A stretch of DNA of 38,865 nucleotides from an uncultured Bacteroidales bacterium (GTDB lineage: Bacteria; Bacteroidota; Bacteroidia; Bacteroidales; Muribaculaceae): the NCBI GenBank assembly GCA_947573135.1, contig CANPDU010000033.1:1-38865 (forward strand). Direction: 5' to 3'. Positions 7,974 through 15,597 of the stretch are shown here, one piece after another (the stretch's first letter is position 1; every line of letters starts with the position of its first letter). The notes beneath the pieces are model-generated. The model did no database searches. It saw nothing but the letters and a program-made list of their open reading frames with translations, and had not been told where the DNA came from. A program made the translations under genes and the position numbers.

Positions 7974-9151
7974 CGTGATGCCTTTTTTATCATTTTTCTA
8001 CACGATGCTACGGATATGACTGTGACCGCGCCCATGATTGCAGCAGCTGCAAGCACTATCAATATAGTATTGTTCCCATCCACACCGAATTCTTTCAGTA
8101 TGCCTGTCCATAGCCGTGACACCAGTATACATGTTATTATAGCACCTGTGGTGACAGCACAGTTTATTATTATGATCAGACGGTCATAGAATGCAGCGAC
8201 CTGACTGCGGCGGTAGCCCAGAAGAGTAAGATCACGTATTTTACCGCTGTTTTTCTGCACAAGCAAAAACATACTCAGCAAAAGAATCAAAACCGACAGC
8301 GCCGCTATGACAACACCGATAGTCCCGACGACGGCTGATACAACGCTTGCAAGGTAGACAGCTTTGCCTGAAGCAGCGTTGTTGTCAGAGCTGTCGAGAT
8401 TGTTATCAGAGATCCACCTGGCGGCAGCCGGATCACCCGGCGATGAAAGTTCGACAATGAGACGCGCCGGTTGTCTGACATCGTTTTTATCTCCATAATA
8501 ACTGTTGGCCCAAGTCATGAAACTGTCGGGAACTGCTATTGTATTGAGCCTTGATGACAGACCCGCAATGCGTGCCGGAAAAACATCGTAGTGCCCGTTG
8601 CCGGCCACTGCTATACGTATGGGAATCTGCTTAATCAGACTTTCACTTAACTGGGGCATTCCTCTTGAGGCTGCAAATCCGTAATTGTATAGTGCGAGAT
8701 AGTCTTTTGGGACGAGAATCGGAATTTCTTTTGACGCAGGATCAAAATGCCATTGATCAAGATCGGTATCGACAAACTCATCGGGCAATGACTCGAAAAA
8801 CAGTGCGGTCGACAGTCCGCGACCCGCGAATTCTACCGCAGCGGAGATATTAAAATCGGCCGAAGTGAATTCCCCGATTCGCCTCACCCATGGTTGGGAA
8901 GCAAGATCTTCAATCTCTGCGGGGGAAAAACTATTGGACGCAGAAGGTGAGCCCCCGAGCGCCGCAAGCAAAGACACAGGTTTTGATAATACAATATAGT
9001 TGCCGGGTTGTCTGTCCTGGCTCTGAGCCGATCTGATGTCGGCATAAAAGTTAATCGATATCAGAAGAATGGACAGCCCGACGAGGCATGCGACTGAGTA
9101 GGCCGCCAGTTGCCAGGCGGAGATATTCTTTCTGAGAAGAGTTGAGATCAT
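7970..9151 (-). CDS. ABC transporter permease of FtsX/MacB-like topology
   Basis: The 393 aa protein has one membrane helix near the N-terminus (about residues 14-35), a large extracytoplasmic domain of about 230 residues, then three more helices (about 268-300, 325-350, 362-387). This 1+3 arrangement is that of MacB, LolC/E and FtsX permeases, which are mechanotransmission transporters rather than channels. The segment between helices 2 and 3 (KIRDLTLLGYRRSQV) fits the coupling region seen in FtsX-domain proteins. It lies 3 nt after the ATPase gene and overlaps the next lipoprotein gene by 4 nt. Likely roles are moving lipoproteins or lipids toward the outer membrane, or powering an envelope protein; which one cannot be told. 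Confidence 0.82.
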   Translation of the reverse strand: MISTLLRKNISAWQLAAYSVACLVGLSILLISINFYADIRSAQSQDRQPGNYIVLSKPVSLLAALGGSPSASNSFSPAEIEDLASQPWVRRIGEFTSADFNISAAVEFAGRGLSTALFFESLPDEFVDTDLDQWHFDPASKEIPILVPKDYLALYNYGFAASRGMPQLSESLIKQIPIRIAVAGNGHYDVFPARIAGLSSRLNTIAVPDSFMTWANSYYGDKNDVRQPARLIVELSSPGDPAAARWISDNNLDSSDNNAASGKAVYLASVVSAVVGTIGVVIAALSVLILLLSMFLLVQKNSGKIRDLTLLGYRRSQVAAFYDRLIIIINCAVTTGAIITCILVSRLWTGILKEFGVDGNNTILIVLAAAAIMGAVTVISVASCRKMIKKASR

Positions 9152-9154
9152 TGG

Positions 9155-9829
9155 CTATAATCTGATATGATTGATATTATCAGTCGGCAACAGAAGCTGA
9201 TTGCCGACCGAAGTTGCTATAATTGACGCATTTTGCGCTTCGGCGGTCTCATATATGAGCGATGCGACAATGCGGTTGTTGTTTTCGTCAAGATGGCTGA
9301 CCGGTTCGTCGAGAAAGATGAAATCAAACGGCTGGCAGAGTGCTCTTATCAATGCGACACGTTGCATCTGGCCTATTGACAGCAGCGAAGCCGGTCTGTT
9401 GATTTTATCGGCAATACCTAGCCGACCGAACATTTCTATGATCTGTTTTTCGGAGCAATAACCGGTAAGCTTGTTTTTGATTCTGACATTGTCAATTGCC
9501 GTCAGCTGGCCGAACAAACGAAGTTCTTGTGGAAGAAGAGCGATGTTATGGCAGCGCAAGTCACTGATTTCATCAGCCGAAAGACTTTTGGCGTCGCGAC
9601 CGTCGAAGCCTATCGAACCTCGGTAATCACTGCGGTTGCGATAAATGAAACTGCACATTGACGACTTGCCCGAGCCGGATGCAGCCTCGACAAGATAATG
9701 GCGTCCTCTGACGAAAGTAAATTCTTTCAGCCATATTCGTGACTCCCCGACGTCTTCAGGCGAGAAGACATCGGGGATCACATGTTGCATACTTATGTTT
9801 GAAAGTCGTTTTGCAGTCTGACAGGTCAT
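9155..9829 (-). CDS. ABC transporter ATP-binding protein, non-canonical motifs
   Basis: This 224 aa ATPase subunit is about the size of LolD/MacB nucleotide-binding domains. Walker A is AASGSGKSS with K55, but the first glycine is Ala (A49). The Q-loop glutamine is Q101 (LLPQE), the signature is LSIGQMQRV (residues 150-158, LSGGQ changed to LSIGQ), and Walker B is FIFLDEP with D174 and E175. The switch histidine is missing: IIATSVG has Ser (S207) where ATH is expected. It probably powers the adjacent permease, perhaps with slow turnover. Its start codon overlaps the stop of the upstream lipoprotein gene by one base (TGATG), indicating coupled translation. Confidence 0.87.
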   Translation of the reverse strand: MTCQTAKRLSNISMQHVIPDVFSPEDVGESRIWLKEFTFVRGRHYLVEAASGSGKSSMCSFIYRNRSDYRGSIGFDGRDAKSLSADEISDLRCHNIALLPQELRLFGQLTAIDNVRIKNKLTGYCSEKQIIEMFGRLGIADKINRPASLLSIGQMQRVALIRALCQPFDFIFLDEPVSHLDENNNRIVASLIYETAEAQNASIIATSVGNQLLLPTDNINHIRL

Positions 9830-11334
9830 CAGAAGCGGCTGATAAAGTTCAACAAGGTTTCAAGAACAGGTGTATCGCAATCTGTAAGTGTGATGTAGCC
9901 TTCGGCTTTTTTATCGGTTGCGGTGAAACGCATTTCGACGCCGAAGGGGCAGTTGACAAGGGCGAGAACCGGATGAGATTTCTTTAGATTTATAGATCCG
10001 TATGCGACAAGTTTGTCGAACGAAGAATTGTCTTTCAGATCAGATGATGCAATGTCGGCGACAGTCGAGATCATGGCAAGATCGTCGCGTCCTGTGATAT
10101 AAAGTTTGAAATCGGGGAATGCAGGCTGGGGAGCGATTACAAAAGTAGAGTCTTCTTTCCATGCATTCCAGCCATTGGTAAGAGTCGCTTTCAGATCGCT
10201 GTTTTCAGCCAAAGCAATCCAGTCTGCAGCCGCACTTTCAGCAATTGATTTGTCGTAAGCCACGGCTGCGGTAGCAGACAAGTCAGTTGGCTTGAAACCG
10301 GCGATTGATGCGTCTTCTTTGAGTGACACGCCAAAAACGACAGATTTCAGAGCGTTCATAGTCGATTTGATGGTATTCTGATATTCGGTACCTAACTGAC
10401 CCATATCCTGGGCGAAGAAAGATACATAGAACTCCTTGGGCGGCTGGGGGATAGCGAAGCCGAAAGCGATCTGGCTGTCTTTGATGAGGTTGAGCGCTTT
10501 TGACGGAATAGGCTCAAAACTGCCTTCAGCATATACTGTAGTCTGTTTTCCGTCATTATCGAAAGCTTCACCGGCCATTCTGATCGACGGACCGTCGAAA
10601 TCAATGTCACTGAAAGAAAATTTACACGTTTCGGAATAAACTGAAGGTATGCTGAAGCCCGGCATCGTCGTTGCGATTATACCGGATATCATGTCAGAAT
10701 ATTTCTCCAGATTGATAAGAATGTTGATGTCGTTTTTCGCGAGACGCTCGATCTTCCATTCCGCGAGCCGATTGTCAGTAGCACGCTGTTTGTTTGCTTC
10801 AACAATTTCTACGGCTTTAGCAGGATCGGCGCAAGAACCGATGAACCAAGCAATGCCATTAGAATCAATTACAATGCCGGGGTTCATGCTGTCGGGAGTG
10901 TGGCAGACAGAGTATGCGCCGACATTTGAGACCTCCATGCCATTGTCGGCAGCCCAGCCTTCGAATTTTGCCTCATCGGAGAGTGAGAAAAGCACACAGC
11001 CAGACTCAGTGCCGCCGGCGATGACGAGAGTGTTATAATCCACTCCTTTAGCAGAAGTCAGCATTTCAGCGACATGCTTAATATCTTTATTTTTGGAGAT
11101 CATTTTTTCGAGTTGAGCAGGAAGTACTACGCCGTCACCCTTGATCTCAGCTCCGGCAGACTTGAGAATTGCTGCGGGAGACAGAGCGACAGTGACAGGA
11201 GCATCGTCGGGTGTCATGGCAAGAAGATCGGCGCGTCGGTCAGCGATCTCGGATTTAGAACAAGAAGTTACGATCGTAGCGATAACCAGAAATGCTGTCA
11301 GGACCGGTAGACTCAGAGGGCGGAAAAGTTTCAT
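9829..11334 (-). CDS. Large lipoprotein (DUF4836-like), first gene of ABC/PagL-like operon
   Basis: Starting at the ATG at 11334 it is 501 aa with a clear SPII signal (hydrophobic segment, then VTSCSKSE; lipidated Cys about residue 25). A longer in-frame start at 11424 overlaps the -7 promoter box and lies upstream of the expected transcription start, so it is rejected. The body has a repeated alpha/beta character and resembles, from memory, the Bacteroidales lipoprotein family labelled DUF4836; this was not checked. It leads the five-gene operon and may be the substrate-binding or outer-membrane partner of the transporter. That function is inference from position only. Confidence 0.82.
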   Translation of the reverse strand: MKLFRPLSLPVLTAFLVIATIVTSCSKSEIADRRADLLAMTPDDAPVTVALSPAAILKSAGAEIKGDGVVLPAQLEKMISKNKDIKHVAEMLTSAKGVDYNTLVIAGGTESGCVLFSLSDEAKFEGWAADNGMEVSNVGAYSVCHTPDSMNPGIVIDSNGIAWFIGSCADPAKAVEIVEANKQRATDNRLAEWKIERLAKNDINILINLEKYSDMISGIIATTMPGFSIPSVYSETCKFSFSDIDFDGPSIRMAGEAFDNDGKQTTVYAEGSFEPIPSKALNLIKDSQIAFGFAIPQPPKEFYVSFFAQDMGQLGTEYQNTIKSTMNALKSVVFGVSLKEDASIAGFKPTDLSATAAVAYDKSIAESAAADWIALAENSDLKATLTNGWNAWKEDSTFVIAPQPAFPDFKLYITGRDDLAMISTVADIASSDLKDNSSFDKLVAYGSINLKKSHPVLALVNCPFGVEMRFTATDKKAEGYITLTDCDTPVLETLLNFISRF

Positions 11335-11421
11335 AGCTTTTGAGCGGGGGATAAGATGGTAAAAAATTAAGTTGATATAAAAATCAGATGTTACGTCAAT
11401 ACATTGTAGAATTATATGAGA

Positions 11422-11453
11422 CAAAGGTAGTGTTTTTTTATTTGCTTTCCAAT
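11422..11453 (-). promoter_or_regulatory. Promoter of the ABC/PagL-like operon
   Basis: On the minus strand ATTG (11453-11450), a 20-nt spacer and TACCTTTG (11429-11422) give a near-consensus promoter with one mismatch in the -33 box. The expected start near 11416 gives a leader of about 80 nt before the ATG at 11334. Confidence 0.75.
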
Positions 11454-11504
11454 AGTTTGCTGTGATATTATGACCGGATTCAGACTAAATTCGATTTTTC
11501 TTTG

Positions 11505-11512
11505 TAACTTTG
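11505..11512 (+). promoter_or_regulatory. -7 element of the aminotransferase gene
   Basis: TAACTTTG matches TAnnTTTG and places the transcription start near 11518, giving a leader of about 20 nt before the ATG at 11537. No good -33 box is visible. Confidence 0.65.
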
Positions 11513-11536
11513 TCTGTATAATAAAATAAAACAATC

Positions 11537-12730
11537 ATGGATTTTATTTCAACGCGTGTCAATAATCTTGCTCAGTCGCAGACTCTTGCCATGTCGCAAA
11601 AGAGCAATGAACTCAAGGCTCAAGGCATAGATGTGATCAATCTTTCGGTCGGAGAACCTGATTTCAATACACCGGATCATATTAAAGCGGCGGCCAAGAA
11701 GGCGATAGATGATAATTTCTCGTTTTATTCGCCGGTAGCAGGCTATATGAGTCTCCGTAAGGCTGTTTCCGAAAAGCTTTCGCGTGAGAACGGCGTAGCT
11801 TTCCTTCCGGAGCATATCGTGGTCTCAGGTGGAGCTAAGCAAGCCCTGTGTAACGTTATTCTCGCAACTATAAACCCCGGCGACGAGGTTATCATACCGA
11901 CTCCGGCTTGGGTCAGCTATGTCGAGATGGTAAAACTTGCCGAGGGTAAGAATGTGCTTGTCCCGACCGGTATAGAAAATGATTTCAAAATGACTCCCGC
12001 GCAGCTTAAAGCTGTCATAACCCCACGGACGCGCATGCTGCTTCTGTGTTCGCCTTCGAACCCGACAGGATCGGTGTACACTAAGGAAGAACTTGCCGCT
12101 CTTGTCAAGGTGCTTGCTGATTATCCCGACATAATCGTTCTCTCAGATGAGATCTATGAGCATATCAATTATACCGGATCGTTTACGTCGTTAGCGTCAT
12201 TCCCCGAGATCGCAGACCGCACTGTGATTGTCAACGGCGTTTCGAAGGCATATGCAATGACCGGCTGGCGCATCGGATACTGTGCAGCGCCATCAGCAAT
12301 CGCCAAGGCTTGCACGAAGCTTCAGGGACAATATACGTCGGGAGCATCATCGATAGCGCAGAAGGCTGCTGAGGCGGCCTACACCGGTTCGCAGGAGTGT
12401 GTTGAAGAGATGCGTCAGGCATTTGAGCGCCGTCGTAATCTAGTTGTAGGGCTTGCCCGACAGATTCCGGGCCTAAAAGTCAATGAACCTAAAGGTGCAT
12501 TCTATCTTTTCCCTGAAGTTAGCGCATATTTCGGGAAAAGCGCGTGTGGGCGCGTGATCAACAATGCATCCGATCTTGCAATGTATCTGCTTGAGGTCGG
12601 TCATGTGGCAACAGTCGCAGGTGATGCTTTCTGTGCTCCCGGCTATATCCGTCTGAGTTATGCTACATCTGACGAGAATATAACCGAGGCAATGAAAAGG
12701 ATCTCCGAAGCTCTTTCGAAATTAAAATAG
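11537..12730 (+). CDS. Class I PLP aminotransferase, aspartate aminotransferase type
   Basis: The 397 aa length is typical of the I-gamma aspartate aminotransferases, which interconvert aspartate and 2-oxoglutarate with oxaloacetate and glutamate in the cytosol. Conserved elements are SVGEPDFNTP near the N-terminus, SPSNPTG with N175, SDEIYEHI with D204 and Y207, the PLP lysine in NGVSKAYAMTGWRIGY (K237), and R245 as a phosphate contact. A C-terminal arginine in GYIRLSYA (about residue 375) fits the carboxylate-binding Arg. Exact substrate range (aspartate or aromatic and other acids) cannot be settled by eye. It is monocistronic, with its own promoter and terminator. Confidence 0.88.
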   Translation: MDFISTRVNNLAQSQTLAMSQKSNELKAQGIDVINLSVGEPDFNTPDHIKAAAKKAIDDNFSFYSPVAGYMSLRKAVSEKLSRENGVAFLPEHIVVSGGAKQALCNVILATINPGDEVIIPTPAWVSYVEMVKLAEGKNVLVPTGIENDFKMTPAQLKAVITPRTRMLLLCSPSNPTGSVYTKEELAALVKVLADYPDIIVLSDEIYEHINYTGSFTSLASFPEIADRTVIVNGVSKAYAMTGWRIGYCAAPSAIAKACTKLQGQYTSGASSIAQKAAEAAYTGSQECVEEMRQAFERRRNLVVGLARQIPGLKVNEPKGAFYLFPEVSAYFGKSACGRVINNASDLAMYLLEVGHVATVAGDAFCAPGYIRLSYATSDENITEAMKRISEALSKLK

Positions 12731-12752
12731 GAATATTAAAAGTATTGACGAT

Positions 12753-12795
12753 GAGGGCGCTGAAGCGATTAAAAGCTTCAGCGCCCTCGTTTTTT
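12753..12795 (+). terminator. Terminator of the aminotransferase gene
   Basis: A perfect 14-bp stem, GAGGGCGCTGAAGC (12753-12766) with GCTTCAGCGCCCTC (12775-12788), has an 8-nt loop and is followed by GTTTTTT. Confidence 0.93.
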
Positions 12796-12980
12796 GCAGT
12801 ATTAAAAGGGATATTAAATCAGGTGAAATCTAAACCTTTTTTCGTGGTGAGGCGTTAGTTAGGAAAAGCATACGAGGGAACGACGTCTGCTGATTTATAA
12901 AGAAATTTGAAATAACAATTAAACGAATTTAGAATCCGGCTGTCAGAAGCCTATGTTTTTTTAATGCTAAATTGACTAAC

Positions 12981-14117
12981 ATGAAAAGAATGATTCTCCT
13001 TCCCGCCATCGCACTCGGTGTTATGACGGCATCAGCTCAAGCAATTGAGCAACCCAGTTTATTTGATAATGTATCGATTGGTGTCAACGGTGGTGTCGTC
13101 ACCCCGATGGACAATCACCCGTTCTTTAAATCAATGCGTCCGATTGTGGGCGTGACAATTGACAAGATGGTCACTCCTAATTTCGGAGTAGGTGTTGAAT
13201 CATTGTTCGGCATCAATACGTCGCAGTTCAATGGCATCGGCCACAGTTCAACGGCATTTGATGATTCTTATGTAGGAATCTACGGCAAGATCGATCTTTT
13301 TAATCTGTTCGGCGGCTATCAGTGTGCTGTGCGTCCGTTTACAATCGAAGCACAGGCAGGTGCCGGCTGGGGTCATTATTACATCAATAAGGCCAACGGA
13401 AGTGATTGGAACTACTTCGGAACAAGAGCGGGACTGAATTTCAGGATCAACACGAGCGAGCGCTTTTCAGTCAATATCCAGCCATCAGTGCTTTTCAACA
13501 TGAACGGTCATGATTTTGATCAGAGTACAGCCGGTTATGCCCGCAAATCAGCTAAATTTATTCTTACAGCCGGTGTTTCATACCGATTTGGTGATGGATT
13601 TGAGTGTGTGCGTCCGTATGATCAGGCCGAAGTGGACGCTCTTAACGCAGAAATCAACGCGCTTCGTGGAGCTGTGGCCGACGCATCTGTGATGACAGCT
13701 GCGGCAGAAGCAACAGCCGCCGATCTGGCTACGCAGTTACAAGCATGCAAAGATCGCAAGCCTCAAGTTGTAAAAGAGGTTTCAAATAATCTCAGTTCAG
13801 TCCGCTACGTGTTCTTCCGCAACGGTTCGTCGACTATCACAGCCGATCAGCAGCCTAACATTGAAATGATTGCCGCTTATCTGAATAATCATCCCGGATC
13901 TAAGGTTGTGGTCAAAGGCTATGCGTCGAAAGACGGTAATTATGATTTCAACGTTAAACTTGCACAGAAACGAGCAGACGCAGTCAAGACAGCGCTTATC
14001 AAGAAATATAAGATTGCATCCAGCCGAATCGTGGCAGAAGGTCAGGGTATCGGTGAAATGTTCGAAGAGCAGTCTTGGAACCGAGTAAGCATCTGTACAC
14101 TTGAAGAGTCTAAATGA
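12981..14117 (+). CDS. OmpA-family outer-membrane protein with peptidoglycan-binding domain
   Basis: The ATG at 12981 gives 378 aa with a signal peptide ending ASAQA; the in-frame TTG at 12972 is less likely. Residues about 22-205 form a beta-barrel domain rich in alternating strands. A short alpha-helical, Ala-rich linker with heptad character follows (about 210-255). The C-terminal OmpA-like domain (about 265-375) contains the NYDFNVKLAQKRADAVK motif and the region that binds diaminopimelate in peptidoglycan. The protein should anchor the outer membrane to the cell wall. The gene is monocistronic with a strong terminator. The upstream ~185 nt is AT-rich and shows no exact TAnnTTTG match. 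Confidence 0.9.
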   Translation: MKRMILLPAIALGVMTASAQAIEQPSLFDNVSIGVNGGVVTPMDNHPFFKSMRPIVGVTIDKMVTPNFGVGVESLFGINTSQFNGIGHSSTAFDDSYVGIYGKIDLFNLFGGYQCAVRPFTIEAQAGAGWGHYYINKANGSDWNYFGTRAGLNFRINTSERFSVNIQPSVLFNMNGHDFDQSTAGYARKSAKFILTAGVSYRFGDGFECVRPYDQAEVDALNAEINALRGAVADASVMTAAAEATAADLATQLQACKDRKPQVVKEVSNNLSSVRYVFFRNGSSTITADQQPNIEMIAAYLNNHPGSKVVVKGYASKDGNYDFNVKLAQKRADAVKTALIKKYKIASSRIVAEGQGIGEMFEEQSWNRVSICTLEESK

Positions 14118-14142
14118 CAAAACAGACAATAACAGCGAAAAG

Positions 14143-14181
14143 GAATCACCCACGGCAATAACGGCCGCGGGTGATTCGTTT
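14143..14181 (+). terminator. Terminator after the OmpA-family gene
   Basis: The stem GAATCACCC (14143-14151) with GGGTGATTC (14169-14177) has additional GC pairing near the loop, and GTTTT follows. Confidence 0.85.
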
Positions 14182-14221
14182 TAACTAAAAATCAAAGGAT
14201 ATTTTTAACACTCGGACAGAA

Positions 14222-14500
14222 ATGGATTTAAGTTTGACAGATATATTCGGTTACCTGGCCAGCCTTTGTATGGTGTTAGGATATTTGCCTCAGGCTATCA
14301 TGACAATAAGAACCCGGGACACTGAGGGTATTTCAATGATGACTTTTTCAATGATGGGACTCGGTTCTGTGTTTTTTGTGATCAATGGTCTTATGTGGCA
14401 CAATTATCCGCTTGCCATCACTAATATCATTACAGCCGGCTGTTCCGTAATAATATTCGGAATAAAGATATATAACGATCATTTCAAAAAGGCAGGGTGA
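14222..14500 (+). CDS. SemiSWEET sugar transporter (PQ-loop/MtN3 family)
   Basis: The 92 aa protein has three membrane helices (about 8-27, 38-58, 65-85), the triple-helix bundle of bacterial SemiSWEETs. These dimerise to form a bidirectional sugar uniporter in the inner membrane. The diagnostic PQ motif is in GYLPQAIMTIRTRDTEGIS, and a conserved Asn lies in the third helix (ITNIIT). The substrate is unknown. It follows the OmpA-family gene but is separated from it by a terminator. A candidate antiparallel small RNA ends about 25 nt beyond its stop. Confidence 0.88.
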   Translation: MDLSLTDIFGYLASLCMVLGYLPQAIMTIRTRDTEGISMMTFSMMGLGSVFFVINGLMWHNYPLAITNIITAGCSVIIFGIKIYNDHFKKAG

Positions 14501-14525
14501 AGCTGACATATGACAATGAGGGCTT

Positions 14526-14627
14526 AAAAAATAAATGCGACTACTCTCACGAGCGGCCGCATCTCTAACCTATGATTCACTTATTAATTGTTGTGCTTTT
14601 ATAAAAATAAGTACTTCCTATGTTTGC
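14526..14627 (-). ncRNA. Candidate structured small RNA of about 100 nt
   Basis: No coding gene explains this interval. On the minus strand a consensus promoter fires into it, and it ends in a hairpin with T6. The 3' hairpin pairs 14562-14551 with 14546-14535: twelve positions with two G-U wobbles and one C-A mismatch, capped by CTC-GTGA-GAG, a GNRA tetraloop. Both the wobble pairs and the tetraloop exist only in the minus-strand RNA, which fixes the orientation. The U-tract (TTATTTTTT) follows at 14534-14526. A second stem pairs ACTTATT (14612-14606) with AATAAGT (14585-14579). A 12-codon frame starting at 14563 and running through the hairpin is the only coding alternative seen. No known RNA family was recognised. 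Confidence 0.6.
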
Positions 14628-14631
14628 ACAG

Positions 14632-14662
14632 CAAAGGTAAAACGAATTTTAGTAAAAACAAA
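14632..14662 (-). promoter_or_regulatory. Consensus promoter driving the candidate small RNA
   Basis: The minus strand reads TTTG (14662-14659), a 19-nt spacer and TACCTTTG (14639-14632), an exact match to the Bacteroidetes consensus. It faces away from the LpxA-like gene and toward the 3' end of the SemiSWEET gene, where no minus-strand coding region begins. Confidence 0.8.
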
Positions 14663-14707
14663 TTAATTAAACTTAATTTAAGTTTTGTAAGATCTTTTTT
14701 AACAGTC

Positions 14708-14749
14708 AAAAAAGCAACCGAGGCAGCGTATATGTGCGGCCTCGGTTGC
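14708..14749 (-). terminator. Terminator of the efflux/LpxA-like operon
   Basis: On the minus strand GCAACCGAGGC (14749-14739) pairs with GCCTCGGTTGC (14724-14714) and T6 follows (14713-14708). It lies 25 nt after the LpxA-like stop codon. Confidence 0.9.
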
Positions 14750-14773
14750 TGAGATATGTGAAAACTAATGCTA

Positions 14774-15562
14774 TTATTCGTCGAAAAACTTATCGGCAAC
14801 AATCTTGAGATTGTTGTCGCGGATGAATGCAAGTATTTCGTCACGGACCGGACACGGCTCAATGTCGGCTTCGATGCGCTTGAGAGCATTGAACACTGTC
14901 GTGGAACACTGATATATGTGGCGGTAGGCTTTTGCTGCTACGTCGATTTCGTCTTCAGTAAACTGACCGCCTTTTCTCATCACAATGGCGTTTACGCCAT
15001 AATAAACAGCGGGATTATGGGCGATAATAACAAAAGGAGGAATATTAGAAGAGACGCGTGTACCCCCTTTAAGCAGGGCATAGCGTCCCATATTGACCTT
15101 TTCGTTGACGATGGCGTTAGACGAGAGTATCGAACCTTCACCTATAACTGCGTCGCCGGCTACTGTCGCGCCGTTGCCAAGGACGTTTCGTCCGACAACA
15201 TGTGTGTCGTGTCCTATATGTGCTTCAGCCATGATAAAACATTTGTCACCGATACGAGTGCCGCCCTGAGAGTAGATGCCTCGGTTGATTATTACGTTTT
15301 CGCGTATGACGACTTCATTGCCGATGTAACAGAAAGATTCGACTCCTTTCCAACGGAAATCCTGAGGGTCGGCGCCTACGATTGCGCCCTGATAGACTTT
15401 GCAGCGGTTGCCCATGCGTGTTCCGTGCATTATGCTTGCGTAGGGCATTATTTCACAGTTGTCGCCGATCTCGACATTTGCGTCGATATAAGCAAACGGA
15501 TGTACGGTAACGTTGTTTCCGAGCTTTGCAGCAGGATCTACGTATGCTAATGGACTAATCAT
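14774..15562 (-). CDS. LpxA-family UDP-GlcNAc acyltransferase, divergent active site
   Basis: The 262 aa protein is close in length to E. coli LpxA (262 aa). Left-handed beta-helix hexapeptide repeats fill residues 1-185, and a helical C-terminal part (about 190-262) resembles the LpxA acceptor-binding region. LpxA transfers a 3-hydroxyacyl chain to UDP-GlcNAc, starting lipid A synthesis in the cytosol. AEAHIGHD supplies H115 and H118, which align with E. coli H122 and catalytic H125. However, E. coli H144 aligns with D137 and H160 with N153, so two conserved histidines are missing. It could be a second, specialised acyltransferase rather than the housekeeping LpxA. It lies 35 nt after the outer-membrane efflux gene and before a strong terminator, so it is probably the last gene of that operon. 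Confidence 0.78.
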   Translation of the reverse strand: MISPLAYVDPAAKLGNNVTVHPFAYIDANVEIGDNCEIMPYASIMHGTRMGNRCKVYQGAIVGADPQDFRWKGVESFCYIGNEVVIRENVIINRGIYSQGGTRIGDKCFIMAEAHIGHDTHVVGRNVLGNGATVAGDAVIGEGSILSSNAIVNEKVNMGRYALLKGGTRVSSNIPPFVIIAHNPAVYYGVNAIVMRKGGQFTEDEIDVAAKAYRHIYQCSTTVFNALKRIEADIEPCPVRDEILAFIRDNNLKIVADKFFDE

Positions 15563-15597
15563 AATTGTTTGATATTAGGGATTAGGGTTAGATGATA

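Noticed and set aside
11335-11424. Longer N-terminus for the DUF4836-like lipoprotein, starting at 11424
   Set aside because: It overlaps the TACCTTTG promoter box at 11422-11429 and would lie upstream of the transcription start; the ATG at 11334 gives a proper lipoprotein signal.
14528-14563. 12-codon frame in the candidate small RNA as a regulatory leader peptide
   Set aside because: It overlaps the terminator stem and no minus-strand gene lies downstream for it to regulate.
14768-15550. 260-codon plus-strand frame antisense to the LpxA-like gene
   Set aside because: It mirrors the hexapeptide-repeat gene almost exactly, and its regularity comes from those repeats.
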